Assembly (NCBI GenBank): GCA_965206125.1
Contig: CBDBIN010000044.1
Span: 62,001 to 126,000, forward strand
Reading direction: 5' to 3'
DNA length: 64,000 bases
Source: CAXWPM01 sp965206125
Lineage (GTDB): Bacteria > Acidobacteriota > Terriglobia > 20CM-2-55-15
Part shown: positions 44,336 through 52,873 of the stretch, piece after piece
Numbering within the stretch: position 1 is the stretch's first letter
Layout: each line of letters starts with the position of its first letter
Notes under the pieces: model-generated
Database searches by the model: none
Seen by the model: the letters and a program-made list of their open reading frames with translations, nothing else
What the model was told of the DNA's origin: nothing
Position numbers and translations under genes: made by a program

Positions 44336-44645
44336 GTGGGTAAGGGCAGGGTCCCTCGACGACGTTCCTGAGGACGGCATGGGCCACGCGGTGCGAGTCG
44401 AAGGCCTGGATGTCGCGCTGTTCCAATGGGACCGGGCTTTCTATGCCCTGGAAAACTTCTGCCCGCACCTGGGATTCCCACTGACCGAAGGCATGGTACA
44501 GGACGGTGCGGTCATCTGCGGCTGGCATGGATGGCGTGTCCGGCTCTCGGACGGCGGATGTCGGAGCGAGCGCGAGGCCGCTCGGAGCTACCCATGCGAA
44601 GCCAGGGGGAACGACCTGTACGTGGAGGTTCCGGTTCCCGAATGA
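44322..44645 (+). CDS. Rieske 2Fe-2S domain protein (small ferredoxin type)
   Basis: A 107-residue stand-alone Rieske ferredoxin. The ligand pairs are Cys-His in CPHLG and Cys-His in CGWHG, 16 residues apart. It resembles NirD/dioxygenase ferredoxins, which feed electrons to an oxygenase or reductase. No partner is nearby. The start MATSKW at 44322 fits a domain start; the frame from 44286 is less likely. Confidence 0.9.
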   Translation: MATSKWVRAGSLDDVPEDGMGHAVRVEGLDVALFQWDRAFYALENFCPHLGFPLTEGMVQDGAVICGWHGWRVRLSDGGCRSEREAARSYPCEARGNDLYVEVPVPE

Positions 44646-44700
44646 CAACCGCGGCCCGGTCCGACAACGGTCCGGCGCCGATCGTGGCGTGTTCGCCGGA

Positions 44701-46380
44701 CTATTCCAGGACGGCGCCTTTAGACGCCGAAGAGACAAGCTTTGCGTACCGGGCCAGGACGCCCTTCGTGTACCTCGGGGCGGGCGCCGACCACGATTCC
44801 AGCCGCAAAGCGATGTCCTGATCGGTCAGGTCGACGCTTAGACGGCAGGCCCCCGCGTCGATCGTGATCGTGTCGCCGTCCTCGAGCACGGCTATCGGCC
44901 CCCGGCGGGCCGCCTCGGGGGCGACATGGCCGACCATCAGACCGTGCGTGGCGCCCGAAAACCGGCCGTCGGTAATGAGGCCGACCGAATCGCCCAACCC
45001 TTCGCCCGAGAGCGCGCCGGTAACGGCGAGCATCTCGCGCATCCCGGGCCCGCCACGGGGGCCTTCGTAGCGGATCACGACGACATCCCCGGCGACGATC
45101 TTGCCGGCCATGATGGCCGCAAACGCATCCTCTTCACGCTCGAACACCCGCGCTGGTCCGCTGAAAGTCGTTTTGCGGACACCCGCGATCTTGACGACGG
45201 CGCCTTCCGGTGCCAGGTTCCCCTTGAGGATTACCATCGTTCCCGTGCCTGAAATCGGGTTATCGATGGATCGGACGACGGAACGCTCTTCAACCGGCGC
45301 GACGCCGGACAGCACCTCCCCGATCGTCTGGCCGGTCACGGTCATCGCGTCCGCGTTCAGGAGCCCTGCGTCGAGAAGGACCTTCATCACACGCCGAACG
45401 CCACCCACACGGTCCAGGTCGGCCATCACGTAGCGACCTCCCGGCCGCATGTCCACGATGTGTGGGACCTTTGCCGTGACACGGTTAAAGTCCTCGATAT
45501 CCAACTCGACTCCCGCTTCGTGAGCGATCGCCAGCAGGTGGAGGACCGCGTTGGTCGAACCGCCCGCCGCCACGACGACGGCCATCGCGTTCTCGAAGGC
45601 TTCGCGCGTGAGGATCGAACGGGGACGTATTCCCTTCCGGAGCGCCTGCATCGCCAGACGTCCAGTCTCGACACAGAGATCTCGCCGCTCCTCGGCCACG
45701 GCCGGCACAGAAGCGCCTCCGGAAACGCACATGCCGAGGGCTTCGATAGCCGCGGCCATCGTGTTGGCGGTGTACATGCCGGCGCACGAGCCCGCTCCCG
45801 GACATGCCAACCCCTCGAGTTTTCGCAAGGCGGCCGCGCTCATCTTGCCGCGCGCGTGTGCCCCAACCCCTTCGAAGACGTCCTGGATCGTGACGTCCCG
45901 GTCGTCGACATGCCCGGGCATGATCGTCCCGCCGTACAGAAACACGGACGGCAGGTCGAGCCGAGCCAGCCCCATCAGCATCCCCGGCAGGCTCTTGTCG
46001 CAACCGGCGATCGCTACGAGTCCATCGAACCGTTCGGCAATTGTGACGACCTCGACCGAGTCCGCGATGATCTCCCGGCTGACCAGCGAGGCCTTCATGC
46101 CTTCGTGACCCATCGATATCGCATCGCTGACGGCAATCGTGCCGAACTCGATCGGCGTACCTCCGGATTCGGTGACGCCCTGCTTGACTCTCAATGCGAG
46201 CTCGTTGAGATGAACGTTGCAGGGAGTAACTTCGTTCCAGGAGCTGGCGACGCCGATGAACGGCCGGGCGATTGCCTCGTCGTCCATGCCCATGGCCCGG
46301 AACATCGCCCGGTGGGGGGCGCGCTCCGGTCCTTCGGTCACCTCATGACTGCGGTGCTTGAGCTTCATTTCTGGAGCCAT
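44701..46380 (-). CDS. ilvD: Dihydroxy-acid dehydratase
   Basis: IlvD dehydrates dihydroxy-isovalerate and dihydroxy-methylvalerate in Val/Ile synthesis. The 559-residue protein holds the three cluster cysteines: WNEVTPCNVHL, GCDKSLPGML and CPGAGSCAGMYTANTM, with the Mg-binding Asp in VSDAISMGHEG and the catalytic TDGRFSGATHG near the end. The start MAPEMKLKHRS at 46380 overlaps the panE stop region by 38 bp; the longer frame to 46449 is rejected. It provides a reference for the divergent IlvD-like protein at 12978-15020. Confidence 0.97.
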   Translation of the reverse strand: MAPEMKLKHRSHEVTEGPERAPHRAMFRAMGMDDEAIARPFIGVASSWNEVTPCNVHLNELALRVKQGVTESGGTPIEFGTIAVSDAISMGHEGMKASLVSREIIADSVEVVTIAERFDGLVAIAGCDKSLPGMLMGLARLDLPSVFLYGGTIMPGHVDDRDVTIQDVFEGVGAHARGKMSAAALRKLEGLACPGAGSCAGMYTANTMAAAIEALGMCVSGGASVPAVAEERRDLCVETGRLAMQALRKGIRPRSILTREAFENAMAVVVAAGGSTNAVLHLLAIAHEAGVELDIEDFNRVTAKVPHIVDMRPGGRYVMADLDRVGGVRRVMKVLLDAGLLNADAMTVTGQTIGEVLSGVAPVEERSVVRSIDNPISGTGTMVILKGNLAPEGAVVKIAGVRKTTFSGPARVFEREEDAFAAIMAGKIVAGDVVVIRYEGPRGGPGMREMLAVTGALSGEGLGDSVGLITDGRFSGATHGLMVGHVAPEAARRGPIAVLEDGDTITIDAGACRLSVDLTDQDIALRLESWSAPAPRYTKGVLARYAKLVSSASKGAVLE

Positions 46381-47392
46381 CGGTCTTCTCCTGCACTCTA
46401 TAAGTGATGTCGTCGAGCGAAAAACGCCCGGGTTTCGCTCCTTCCGCACTCAACTGTTCCATCATTTCCAGCAGCGCCGTGTTGTACGGCGTGGGCACGC
46501 CGGCTTCGAGCCCCAGGCGGACGATCTCACCGTTGAAATGGTCGACCTCGGTCGAGGCGCGACCGACGACCACGTCCTGCCAGGTGGAAGGATAAGTCCG
46601 GCGTTCGGGCGGCAGATCCTCGGGGTTCTCGTAGGCAAACCCGCCGCCCTCGAGCTGGTCGATGAACTCACCGACACTGGGCTCGCCCGGACCCATCCTG
46701 ACGGCGATGTCCAGTGCCGCCGCGACTCGGAGCCCCTCACGCATCGTCTGCCCCAGGAAGTACCGGCAATCCGGATCGGTGTAGGCCAACTGCAGCCACG
46801 TGTCGGCGAGCGCATAAACCGCATTGTTGAGGTTGAGTAGCAGCTTGCCCCACTTGGGGGGCATCACGTCCTCATCGAGCGTCACGCGAAAGCCCGCCTC
46901 GGTCAGTGCATCACCGACACGGCGAACGGCCTCGTCCAGCCCGGTCGGGTACCGGCCGATAGCAACGACGTCGTTCCGTGTGTGTTCGACCACGCCCGGT
47001 TCGACGAAATTCACACTGAACACGACGAGACCACCGTAGGCGTTTTCGAACCGCTCGGCCGCCCATTCCTCGTTTCTGACACCGTTCTGGAAACAGAACA
47101 CGGGCGTCTGCCGGGGCGCTTCGTCGAGATGATCGAGCAGATCCACCGTGTCCTGGGACTTGGTGGTGACGAAGATAGTGTCCCCGGGTTGCCAGGTGAC
47201 ATCCGATGGATCAGTAACGGCATCGAGGTCCGCGCGCCGATCGCCCCGGGCCGTCTTGATCGTCAGCCCGTTCCTACCGATAGCCTCGGCATGCGCTCTG
47301 CGGGCGATCAGGACGACCGGGCTGCCCCCAAGCGCCAGATAGCCGCCCATGACGCTCCCGATAGCACCAGCGCCGGCGATGATGAATCGCAT
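46343..47392 (-). CDS. panE: 2-Dehydropantoate 2-reductase (ApbA/PanE)
   Basis: A 349-residue NADPH-dependent reductase for pantothenate synthesis. The Rossmann loop IAGAGAIGSVMGGYLA begins at residue 4 (GxGxxG), ARRAHAEAI follows, and the catalytic Lys lies in MPPKWGKLLLNLNNAV near residue 185. The C-terminal helical domain is typical although longer than E. coli PanE (303). It overlaps ilvD on the same strand; both act on branched 2-oxo acid metabolism, so the pairing makes sense. A broader 2-oxoacid reductase activity is possible. Confidence 0.9.
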   Translation of the reverse strand: MRFIIAGAGAIGSVMGGYLALGGSPVVLIARRAHAEAIGRNGLTIKTARGDRRADLDAVTDPSDVTWQPGDTIFVTTKSQDTVDLLDHLDEAPRQTPVFCFQNGVRNEEWAAERFENAYGGLVVFSVNFVEPGVVEHTRNDVVAIGRYPTGLDEAVRRVGDALTEAGFRVTLDEDVMPPKWGKLLLNLNNAVYALADTWLQLAYTDPDCRYFLGQTMREGLRVAAALDIAVRMGPGEPSVGEFIDQLEGGGFAYENPEDLPPERRTYPSTWQDVVVGRASTEVDHFNGEIVRLGLEAGVPTPYNTALLEMMEQLSAEGAKPGRFSLDDITYRVQEKTDGSRNEAQAPQS

Positions 47393-47416
47393 GCGCGTCA
47401 GGATACACCACTAACC

Positions 47417-47525
47417 TTAGCGTCGGGCCCACCGTCCCAGCGCTTGTCCGACCTTGGAGAGTGCCCAAACTGTCCGCTCAGCCACGGCCTCGGGAACTCG
47501 AACGCCGGGCCGGTCCCCCCACGCC
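47417..47525. repeat. Dispersed intergenic repeat, family E, copy 2
   Basis: The ends match copy 1 at 4392-4502: TTAGCGTCGGGCCCACCGTC on the left and GGGCCGGTCCCCCCACGCC on the right, with a diverged centre. It lies between panE and the ornithine-cyclodeaminase-like gene and fills that spacer. Confidence 0.6.
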
Positions 47526-47530
47526 AGGGC

Positions 47531-48475
47531 CTACAAATCCAGCGGGCGGCCGACGTTTCTTTCCTTCGCGCGTTCGTAGACGAAAGCTCCCAGCGCGACG
47601 TCCTCGAGGCCGATGCCAAGGGACTTGAACAGGGTCACTTCAGAGGCACCACGGTCGACGGGCCGCGCTAGGGCATCCTTCAGTTCGACGACTTCATCCC
47701 AGTGACGGCGGCCGACGGTGAAGGCGGGAACGAACTCTCCGCACTCGGTCCGAGCCTGCTCGATCGAGTCGACGACGATCCGGTCCGAGCGCATGATAGC
47801 CGCCGTGTCCAACTCTCGGCGAAGCGCAATGTTCCCACCTGCCGCGTTGATGTGTGTGCCGTCCTGGATCCATTTTCCGAGCAGCACGGGCTCCCGGCTT
47901 CCTGTGATCGTCGTCACGAGGCGACTTTCGCGAACCGCCTCTTCCGTGGACTCCGCCAAAACCAAATCGCCGGTCACCTGGGGCGACATCCGTTCGATGA
48001 ACTCCTCGGCACGCCGACGGGTGCGGTTGACAATCCAGACCCGTTCGAGGGAGCGGACCGAGGCCATACCCAACAACTGGGACTCGGCCTGAAAGCCTGC
48101 ACCGAATAAGGTAGCCAACTTGACGTCGTCCCGGGCAAGCAAGCGCGTTGCCAGTCCTGTGGCGGCACCCGTGCGGATCTGCCCGAGCCACTCCGCCTCC
48201 ATGACCGACACGAGGCCTGCGGATTCCGCATCGAACAGGTAGAAGAGAAAACGTCCCTGACCGCCGCCCGTCGTGTAGGCCTTGTACCCGAAGTAGCCGG
48301 AAGAGGCGCCGGCGAGCATGTGCAGGAACGCTCCGCGAGTCGCCAGGCGGTGCCGTGGATGCGCTGTGGCCTCGCCGCGGCTCTGTTCGAGGAAGGCCTT
48401 TTCGAGCACATCCACCGTTTCGGCAACCGAGGCCAGCCCGCGGACATCTTCTTCGCCCAAGAACAGCGGCTTCAT
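47531..48475 (-). CDS. Ornithine cyclodeaminase/mu-crystallin family protein
   Basis: A 314-residue NAD(P)-dependent enzyme. LFLGEEDVRGL at the N-terminus, GRFLFYLFDAESAGLVSVMEAEWLGQIRTGAATGLATRLLA (in short QIRTGAATGLATRLLA) near 105, TLFGAGFQAESQL near 135 and GTHINAAGGN near 215 are family features. Members cyclise ornithine or reduce imines such as ketimines. The exact reaction is unknown here. Its start overlaps the rpiA stop by 4 bp (ATGA), so they are translationally coupled. Confidence 0.88.
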   Translation of the reverse strand: MKPLFLGEEDVRGLASVAETVDVLEKAFLEQSRGEATAHPRHRLATRGAFLHMLAGASSGYFGYKAYTTGGGQGRFLFYLFDAESAGLVSVMEAEWLGQIRTGAATGLATRLLARDDVKLATLFGAGFQAESQLLGMASVRSLERVWIVNRTRRRAEEFIERMSPQVTGDLVLAESTEEAVRESRLVTTITGSREPVLLGKWIQDGTHINAAGGNIALRRELDTAAIMRSDRIVVDSIEQARTECGEFVPAFTVGRRHWDEVVELKDALARPVDRGASEVTLFKSLGIGLEDVALGAFVYERAKERNVGRPLDL

Positions 48476-49146
48476 CGGTCGAGTGTTCTCAGGCCATCGG
48501 CTCCGGCAACCACTACCCTGTCGGCCATTCCCGAAAAGAGGCCGGAATCGACCACGCCCGACATCGACTTGAGACGATGCTCGAGTTCTTGAGGATCCTC
48601 GATGGGCCCGTGCCGCCAGTCCAGAACGTGGTTGCCGTTGTCGGACACGAACGGAACCCCGTCCTTCATCCGGACCTCGGGTCGAGGGCCGAGGTCGGCG
48701 AGAGAACGCCGAACCAGTTCGGTTGCGAACGGAATCACTTCAACCGGCAGCGAGGAACGGGTTCCCAGGCGATCCACTAGCTTGGCCTCGTCGACCACGA
48801 TCACGAGCCGCCGGGAAGCCTTGGCGACGATTTTCTCGCGGACCAGCGCTCCGCCGAGCCCCTTGACGAGGTCGAGGGCGGGAGAGACTTCGTCGGCACC
48901 GTCGACAGTAACGTCCAGGCCCGACACGTCGGCGAAAGACACGATCGGGATGCCGCCCCGACGAGCCAACTGATCCGATTCAATTGAGGTCGCGATCGCC
49001 CGAACATCGAGCCCGTCCCGCACACGCCGTCCCAATTCCTCGATGAAATGCCGGACGGTCGAACCCGTGCCCAGACCGACGAGCATTCCCGTCCGCACTT
49101 CGTCCAGCGCTGCGACGGCCGCCTTGTACTTAAGGGAATCGTTCAC
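48472..49146 (-). CDS. rpiA: Ribose-5-phosphate isomerase A
   Basis: RpiA interconverts ribose-5-P and ribulose-5-P. The 224-residue protein has GLGTGSTVRHFIEEL near residue 25, DVTVDGADEVSPALDLVKGLGGALVREK (in short DGADEVSPALDLVKG) near 80 with the catalytic Asp residues, and the C-terminal NHVLDWRHGPIEDP. It lies between folE (29 bp upstream) and the ornithine-cyclodeaminase-like gene. Confidence 0.96.
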   Translation of the reverse strand: MNDSLKYKAAVAALDEVRTGMLVGLGTGSTVRHFIEELGRRVRDGLDVRAIATSIESDQLARRGGIPIVSFADVSGLDVTVDGADEVSPALDLVKGLGGALVREKIVAKASRRLVIVVDEAKLVDRLGTRSSLPVEVIPFATELVRRSLADLGPRPEVRMKDGVPFVSDNGNHVLDWRHGPIEDPQELEHRLKSMSGVVDSGLFSGMADRVVVAGADGLRTLDR

Positions 49147-49175
49147 GTCTCGCCTTTCGGAGTTGCTTTCCGGCG

Positions 49176-49721
49176 CTAACGCTGGCCGATGAGGTTAAGG
49201 AATTCGTTTCGGGTGTTCTGGTTTTCCTTGAACGCGCCGAGCATCGCGCTGGTCACGGCGACGGAATGCTGTTTCTCGACGCCCCGCATGATCATGCAGA
49301 GGTGCTGCGCCTCGATGACAACTGCCACTCCGCGCGGCCGGACCTTTTCGTTGATGGTGTCTGCGATTTCCTTCGTGAGCCGCTCCTGGACCTGCAGTCT
49401 GCGGGCGTACATGTCGACGAGGCGCGGGATCTTGCTGAGCCCCACGATCTTCTCGTCGGGCAGGTACGCCAGATGGCATTTCCCAAAGAACGGCAACATG
49501 TGGTGTTCGCACAGGCTGAACACCTCAATGTCCTTCACGATGACCATCTCGTCGTATGGAACCTCGAACAGCGCACCGTTGAGGAGGTCGCTTGCGTTCT
49601 GTTGGTATCCGCTGGTCAGGTATCTAAGCGAGCGGTCGACGCGTTCGGGCGTCTGCCGCAGTCCGTCGCGTAACGGATCCTCTCCGATTTTGACGAGAAT
49701 CTGTCTAATGGCATCGATCAC
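49176..49721 (-). CDS. folE: GTP cyclohydrolase I
   Basis: FolE makes dihydroneopterin triphosphate from GTP. The 181-residue protein has the zinc and substrate motifs SLCEHHMLPFFGKCHLAYLP (in short CEHHMLPF) near residue 70 and QHLCMIMRGVEKQHS near 143, plus GLSKIPRLVDMYARR-type dimer contacts. All catalytic residues are in place. It is the third gene of a five-gene minus-strand run. Confidence 0.96.
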   Translation of the reverse strand: MIDAIRQILVKIGEDPLRDGLRQTPERVDRSLRYLTSGYQQNASDLLNGALFEVPYDEMVIVKDIEVFSLCEHHMLPFFGKCHLAYLPDEKIVGLSKIPRLVDMYARRLQVQERLTKEIADTINEKVRPRGVAVVIEAQHLCMIMRGVEKQHSVAVTSAMLGAFKENQNTRNEFLNLIGQR

Positions 49722-49744
49722 GCTGGTTTCCTCACGATCTGCCC

Positions 49745-50116
49745 TTATCGGCCCGCCTCACGGTCGATCCGCAACGAACCCTTGTGGCACAAGAAGCAGT
49801 CGGCCTTCCGATCGGAATCGCTGAAATAGGGCAGCTCGTTGAGCATGCCCACCATCTGGAACATCTCGCGGGCGACCTGCTTTTGGGCCAGGTCCTCCGC
49901 CGCGAAATCACCCTGGACATGGCAAACAACGCACGTAACTCCCAGGTCCCCGGACCACGACCGCATCGTCGACAGGATCTCTCGATCGGTGACACCGGTA
50001 AGGACCTCGATGTTCCTGTAGTTGGAAGCCTGTCGTGCCCCGTCCACGTCCACAAACACGGCGCCGAGAATGATCGCACAGATTACCGACACACCCCACG
50101 ACATGGCTCGATTCAT
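49745..50116 (-). CDS. Small dihaem c-type cytochrome (reaction-centre cytochrome subunit type)
   Basis: A 123-residue exported protein. A signal anchor at about residues 8-24 is followed by haem sites CVVCH at 62-66 and CFLCH at 107-111. The spacing and the segment NIEVLTGVTDREILSTM resemble the photosynthetic-reaction-centre cytochrome c subunit family common in non-photosynthetic Acidobacteriota. It is probably a periplasmic electron carrier. No photosynthesis genes are near. It follows the MBL gene by 34 bp. Confidence 0.85.
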   Translation of the reverse strand: MNRAMSWGVSVICAIILGAVFVDVDGARQASNYRNIEVLTGVTDREILSTMRSWSGDLGVTCVVCHVQGDFAAEDLAQKQVAREMFQMVGMLNELPYFSDSDRKADCFLCHKGSLRIDREAGR

Positions 50117-50150
50117 GGTGGTTACCCCTGGGAAAGAGCGGGCCTCGGTC

Positions 50151-51212
50151 TCAGTTTGCTACCAGCTCCTCGTAGGCCCTCAGAATGTTCTCGTTCACCG
50201 AGTATCTGAAGTACGGGAAGTACGACTCGTACTCGTCCAGGCTAACGGCATCGGAAATCTCGTCCGCCCCCACGCCGGCGTCGATCGCAGCCTGAACCCG
50301 TCGGGTCAGATCACCGAGGTAGCTGACCAGGATGTCGACACGGTCCCGGGGCCGATCGATCCAACCGTGGCCCGGCACGACATCATCCCAGGCCAGCGTG
50401 CTGAGCTTCAACAGCGTCGGCCCCCATTGTGATGGGACGGCGTCGCCTCGGCGCATGAACGGTTGACCCGGGGTCAGCAGGTCCCCGAAAACAAGCGTCC
50501 GCTCCCGGGGGAGAAAGACGACGATATCGCCCTGGGTGTGCCCGGGACCCACATACCTCAACTCGATCGGCTGGGCCGATATGTCCAACCTGAACACATC
50601 CTCGAAAACCACATCGGGCGGAGCAACGTGCATCGTCGTCAACTCTTCCAGGTAGGCCGAGTCCAGTTCGATCTGCATCTCGAGCTGGGCGACGGATTGG
50701 GAGGAATCGCCCCGTGCCCGGCGCTCATCCAGAGTACGGCGGGCGGCTTCGAGTTGGCCCGGTAGGACTTCACGCTGGAGTTCGATGTTTGGGACCACTC
50801 GCGTCAGAATGTCGCGCAGGGTGTTGATGTGTCCGACGATGGTCGCGCGCCCTTCGTAGATCTGATTCCCGAGCGTGTGGTCCTGATGCCAATGAGTGTT
50901 GATCAAGTAACGGATGGGAAGGTCCGTGATGCGCCCGACCAGATCGACGACCTCCGCGTCAAAGGAAGGCTGCTGGTGTGTGTCGACCACGGCGACCCCG
51001 GTGTCTCCGACGATCACCGCAGTGTTCGTCGGGATACCCGAATTCGGCTTTCCGCGGACCGCAAACACGCTCTCGCTGACCCGCAGGACGTCGAAGTGCT
51101 CGGTCTCGGCGGGTATTCCGGATCTGAACCTCTGAGCCGCACCGAAACGGGGCGCAACCAGCAGTAGAGGCGCACCTCCGCCGACGGTTTTCAGGAAGTC
51201 TCTTCGCTTCAT
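50151..51212 (-). CDS. MBL-fold metallo-hydrolase with Tat signal
   Basis: A 353-residue metallo-beta-lactamase-fold protein. The Tat motif RRDFLK with a hydrophobic stretch marks export in a folded state. The metal site is THWHQDHTLGN (HxHxDH) near residue 108, with a later His in GPGHTQGDIVVFLP and in VPGHGWID. Candidate activities include quinoprotein relay-like or lactonase/thioesterase hydrolases; none can be fixed. The start MKRRDF at 51212 is chosen over 51221. It heads the run MBL-cytochrome-folE-rpiA-OCD. Confidence 0.88.
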   Translation of the reverse strand: MKRRDFLKTVGGGAPLLLVAPRFGAAQRFRSGIPAETEHFDVLRVSESVFAVRGKPNSGIPTNTAVIVGDTGVAVVDTHQQPSFDAEVVDLVGRITDLPIRYLINTHWHQDHTLGNQIYEGRATIVGHINTLRDILTRVVPNIELQREVLPGQLEAARRTLDERRARGDSSQSVAQLEMQIELDSAYLEELTTMHVAPPDVVFEDVFRLDISAQPIELRYVGPGHTQGDIVVFLPRERTLVFGDLLTPGQPFMRRGDAVPSQWGPTLLKLSTLAWDDVVPGHGWIDRPRDRVDILVSYLGDLTRRVQAAIDAGVGADEISDAVSLDEYESYFPYFRYSVNENILRAYEELVAN

Positions 51213-51315
51213 CGCTAGCACCTCATCTTATCACCGCTTCGTTCATGCGGGTGTGGCGCCGGATGAAGGCCCGGCACGGTCTGTCCGTCCGCTTTCGTTG
51301 TACTATGGCACTGTC

Positions 51316-51675
51316 ATGCCGATTTACGAATACGGATGCGACAAGTGCGAAACTGTTATAGAACGCATCCAGAAGTTTTCCGATGCCCCGCTCACCACCT
51401 GCGAGACCTGCGGCGATCCTCTCCACAAATTGATCTCGAAATCCGCCTTTCATCTGAAGGGTGACGGATGGTACGTCACGGACTACGCGAGGAAGGACAA
51501 CGGAAAAGACGCCGACAGTGCGAAGTCCGAAGACAAGAAAGAAACGAAGACGGACGCCAAGAAAAGCGCCCCGGCCGGCGACGATACGTCTGAGAGCAAG
51601 AAAGAAACTCCCAAGGACTCCGCGATGAGTTCGAAGAGTTCGAGCAAGAACGGATCGAAGGACAAGTCCAAGTAG
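51316..51675 (+). CDS. FmdB-family zinc ribbon protein with a low-complexity tail
   Basis: A 119-residue protein. Residues 1-45 form the FmdB zinc ribbon: MPIYEYGCDKCE and TTCETCGDPLHKLIS supply four cysteines. From about residue 57 the chain is a charged low-complexity tail of Lys, Ser, Asp and Glu, likely disordered. FmdB proteins are putative regulators. The start MPIYEY at 51316 is invariant in the family. Its TAG stop shares a base with the nth GTG start, so the two are coupled. Confidence 0.9.
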   Translation: MPIYEYGCDKCETVIERIQKFSDAPLTTCETCGDPLHKLISKSAFHLKGDGWYVTDYARKDNGKDADSAKSEDKKETKTDAKKSAPAGDDTSESKKETPKDSAMSSKSSSKNGSKDKSK

Positions 51676-52382
51676 TGCCTCGTTTCCGTCGGCTCGAACG
51701 CATCCTCGAAACGCTCGAGGCGACCTACCCCCATGCGCGATGCGCGCTCGATTTCAAGACGCCCCTCCAGCTTCTGGTCGCCACCATCCTCTCCGCCCAG
51801 AGCACGGACAAGATGGTCAATCAGGTGACGCCCGCTCTGTTTCGCAAGTATCGGAGCGCGCGAGCGTTCGCGAAGGCGGATCCGGAAACGCTGGAAGAGA
51901 TGGTCCATTCGACGGGCTTTTTCCGGAACAAGGCCAGGCACATTCGCGAAGCCTGCCGGATCATCGCCCAAGAGCATCGCGGGAAAGTGCCCGACGACAT
52001 GGATGAACTCCTCGCCCTGCCCGGCGTCGCAAGAAAGACGGCCAACGTCGTGCTCGGCGTCGCGTTCGAACAGGCCGAGGGCGTGGGCGTCGATACCCAC
52101 GTCAAGCGACTCTCAGGACGTCTCGGTTTCTCGAAGGAGTCGCAACCTGAAAAGATCGAACTCGACCTGATGCGCGTCGTCCCGCGCGAACGGTGGATAC
52201 AGCTCAGCCACCTGCTCATCTACCACGGCCGCGGCCCTTGCAAGGCGCGACGCCCCGATTGCATAAACTGCACCATTGAAGAGCTGTGCGAATCCGCGGA
52301 CAAGCGACTGGAACCTGCTAGCCGAGTGAACGCTGGACGAAAGAATCACCGCAAAGGCGCAAAGGCGCGACCGAAGAGTTAG
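51675..52382 (+). CDS. nth: Endonuclease III (DNA glycosylase/AP lyase)
   Basis: Nth removes oxidised pyrimidines and nicks AP sites. The 235-residue protein has LVATILSAQSTDKMVNQVTP (in short ILSAQSTDKMVN), the helix-hairpin-helix LPGVARKTANVVL with the catalytic Lys, the catalytic Asp in GVDTHVKRLSGRLG, and the 4Fe-4S loop CKARRPDCINCTIEELC. The GTG start overlaps the FmdB stop (taGTG). The C-terminal basic tail (GRKNHRKGAKARPK) extends beyond the usual end. Confidence 0.96.
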   Translation: MPRFRRLERILETLEATYPHARCALDFKTPLQLLVATILSAQSTDKMVNQVTPALFRKYRSARAFAKADPETLEEMVHSTGFFRNKARHIREACRIIAQEHRGKVPDDMDELLALPGVARKTANVVLGVAFEQAEGVGVDTHVKRLSGRLGFSKESQPEKIELDLMRVVPRERWIQLSHLLIYHGRGPCKARRPDCINCTIEELCESADKRLEPASRVNAGRKNHRKGAKARPKS

Positions 52383-52392
52383 GAAACCTCCG

Positions 52393-52653
52393 ATGGATGC
52401 AGTCGACAAAGTGGTCGGGGAACTCAAACTCTATGCGCATCCGTTCTTTCGGTGGTCGGCCGAAGAATGCGCTGGTGGAGTGGCAGTGCTCGTACGGTCC
52501 AGCGTCGATGGTGTTCACACACCGGAATATCGCTTCACTCTGACCGAGCGCGAGATCGACGATTCACAGTTCCGATGGAATTTCCAGAAGCTGCTATACG
52601 GAATCCTCAACGACTACATGGTGGAGCTGTTCACGGCTTCTCCCTACGACTAG
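52393..52653 (+). CDS. Hypothetical 86-residue protein
   Basis: A small acidic soluble protein with no domain that I recognise. It starts MDAVDKVVGELKLYAHPFFRW and ends NDYMVELFTASPYD, with several aromatic residues. AGGAAA lies 7 bp before the ATG and the gene follows nth by 10 bp, so it is probably in the same transcript. Its stop is TAG followed by TGTCCTG, similar to a family A element end. Confidence 0.6.
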   Translation: MDAVDKVVGELKLYAHPFFRWSAEECAGGVAVLVRSSVDGVHTPEYRFTLTEREIDDSQFRWNFQKLLYGILNDYMVELFTASPYD

Positions 52654-52678
52654 TGTCCTGATGAAGGTCGGGTCTCTT

Positions 52679-52747
52679 CTGTAGGTGCGGTCTATGACCG
52701 CACTCCCGGGAATTCGGATGAAGTGCGCTCATAGGGCGCCACTACAG
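52679..52747. repeat. Short palindromic repeat, family C, copy 2
   Basis: A 69-bp unit with inverted ends: CTGTAGGTGCGGTCTATGAC on the left, and the complement of the right end reads CTGTAGTGGCGCCCTATGAG. The inner core TGCGGTCTATGACCGCA is palindromic. The rest of 52654-52873 is non-coding with simple word-like sequence. Confidence 0.65.
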
Positions 52748-52873
52748 CAAGCGCCTCCTCGATTTTCAATTCCGAAATAATTTGAGATCGCAGATTGACC
52801 ACTGACCCATCGACCATTTGAAATCTATCACCCATGACTCGAAGATCCGACGTCACCACAGGCTGCCAGACTC

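Noticed and set aside
43781..44380. Long N-terminal extension of the ilvE frame
   Set aside because: It is antisense to the thioesterase gene; a GTG start with a strong ribosome site at 43780 gives a normal-length IlvE.
52651..52873. A third family A element starting at TAGTGTCCTG after the hypothetical gene
   Set aside because: Only about ten bases match and no right end (GGACAC) is found downstream; kept only as a possible footprint.
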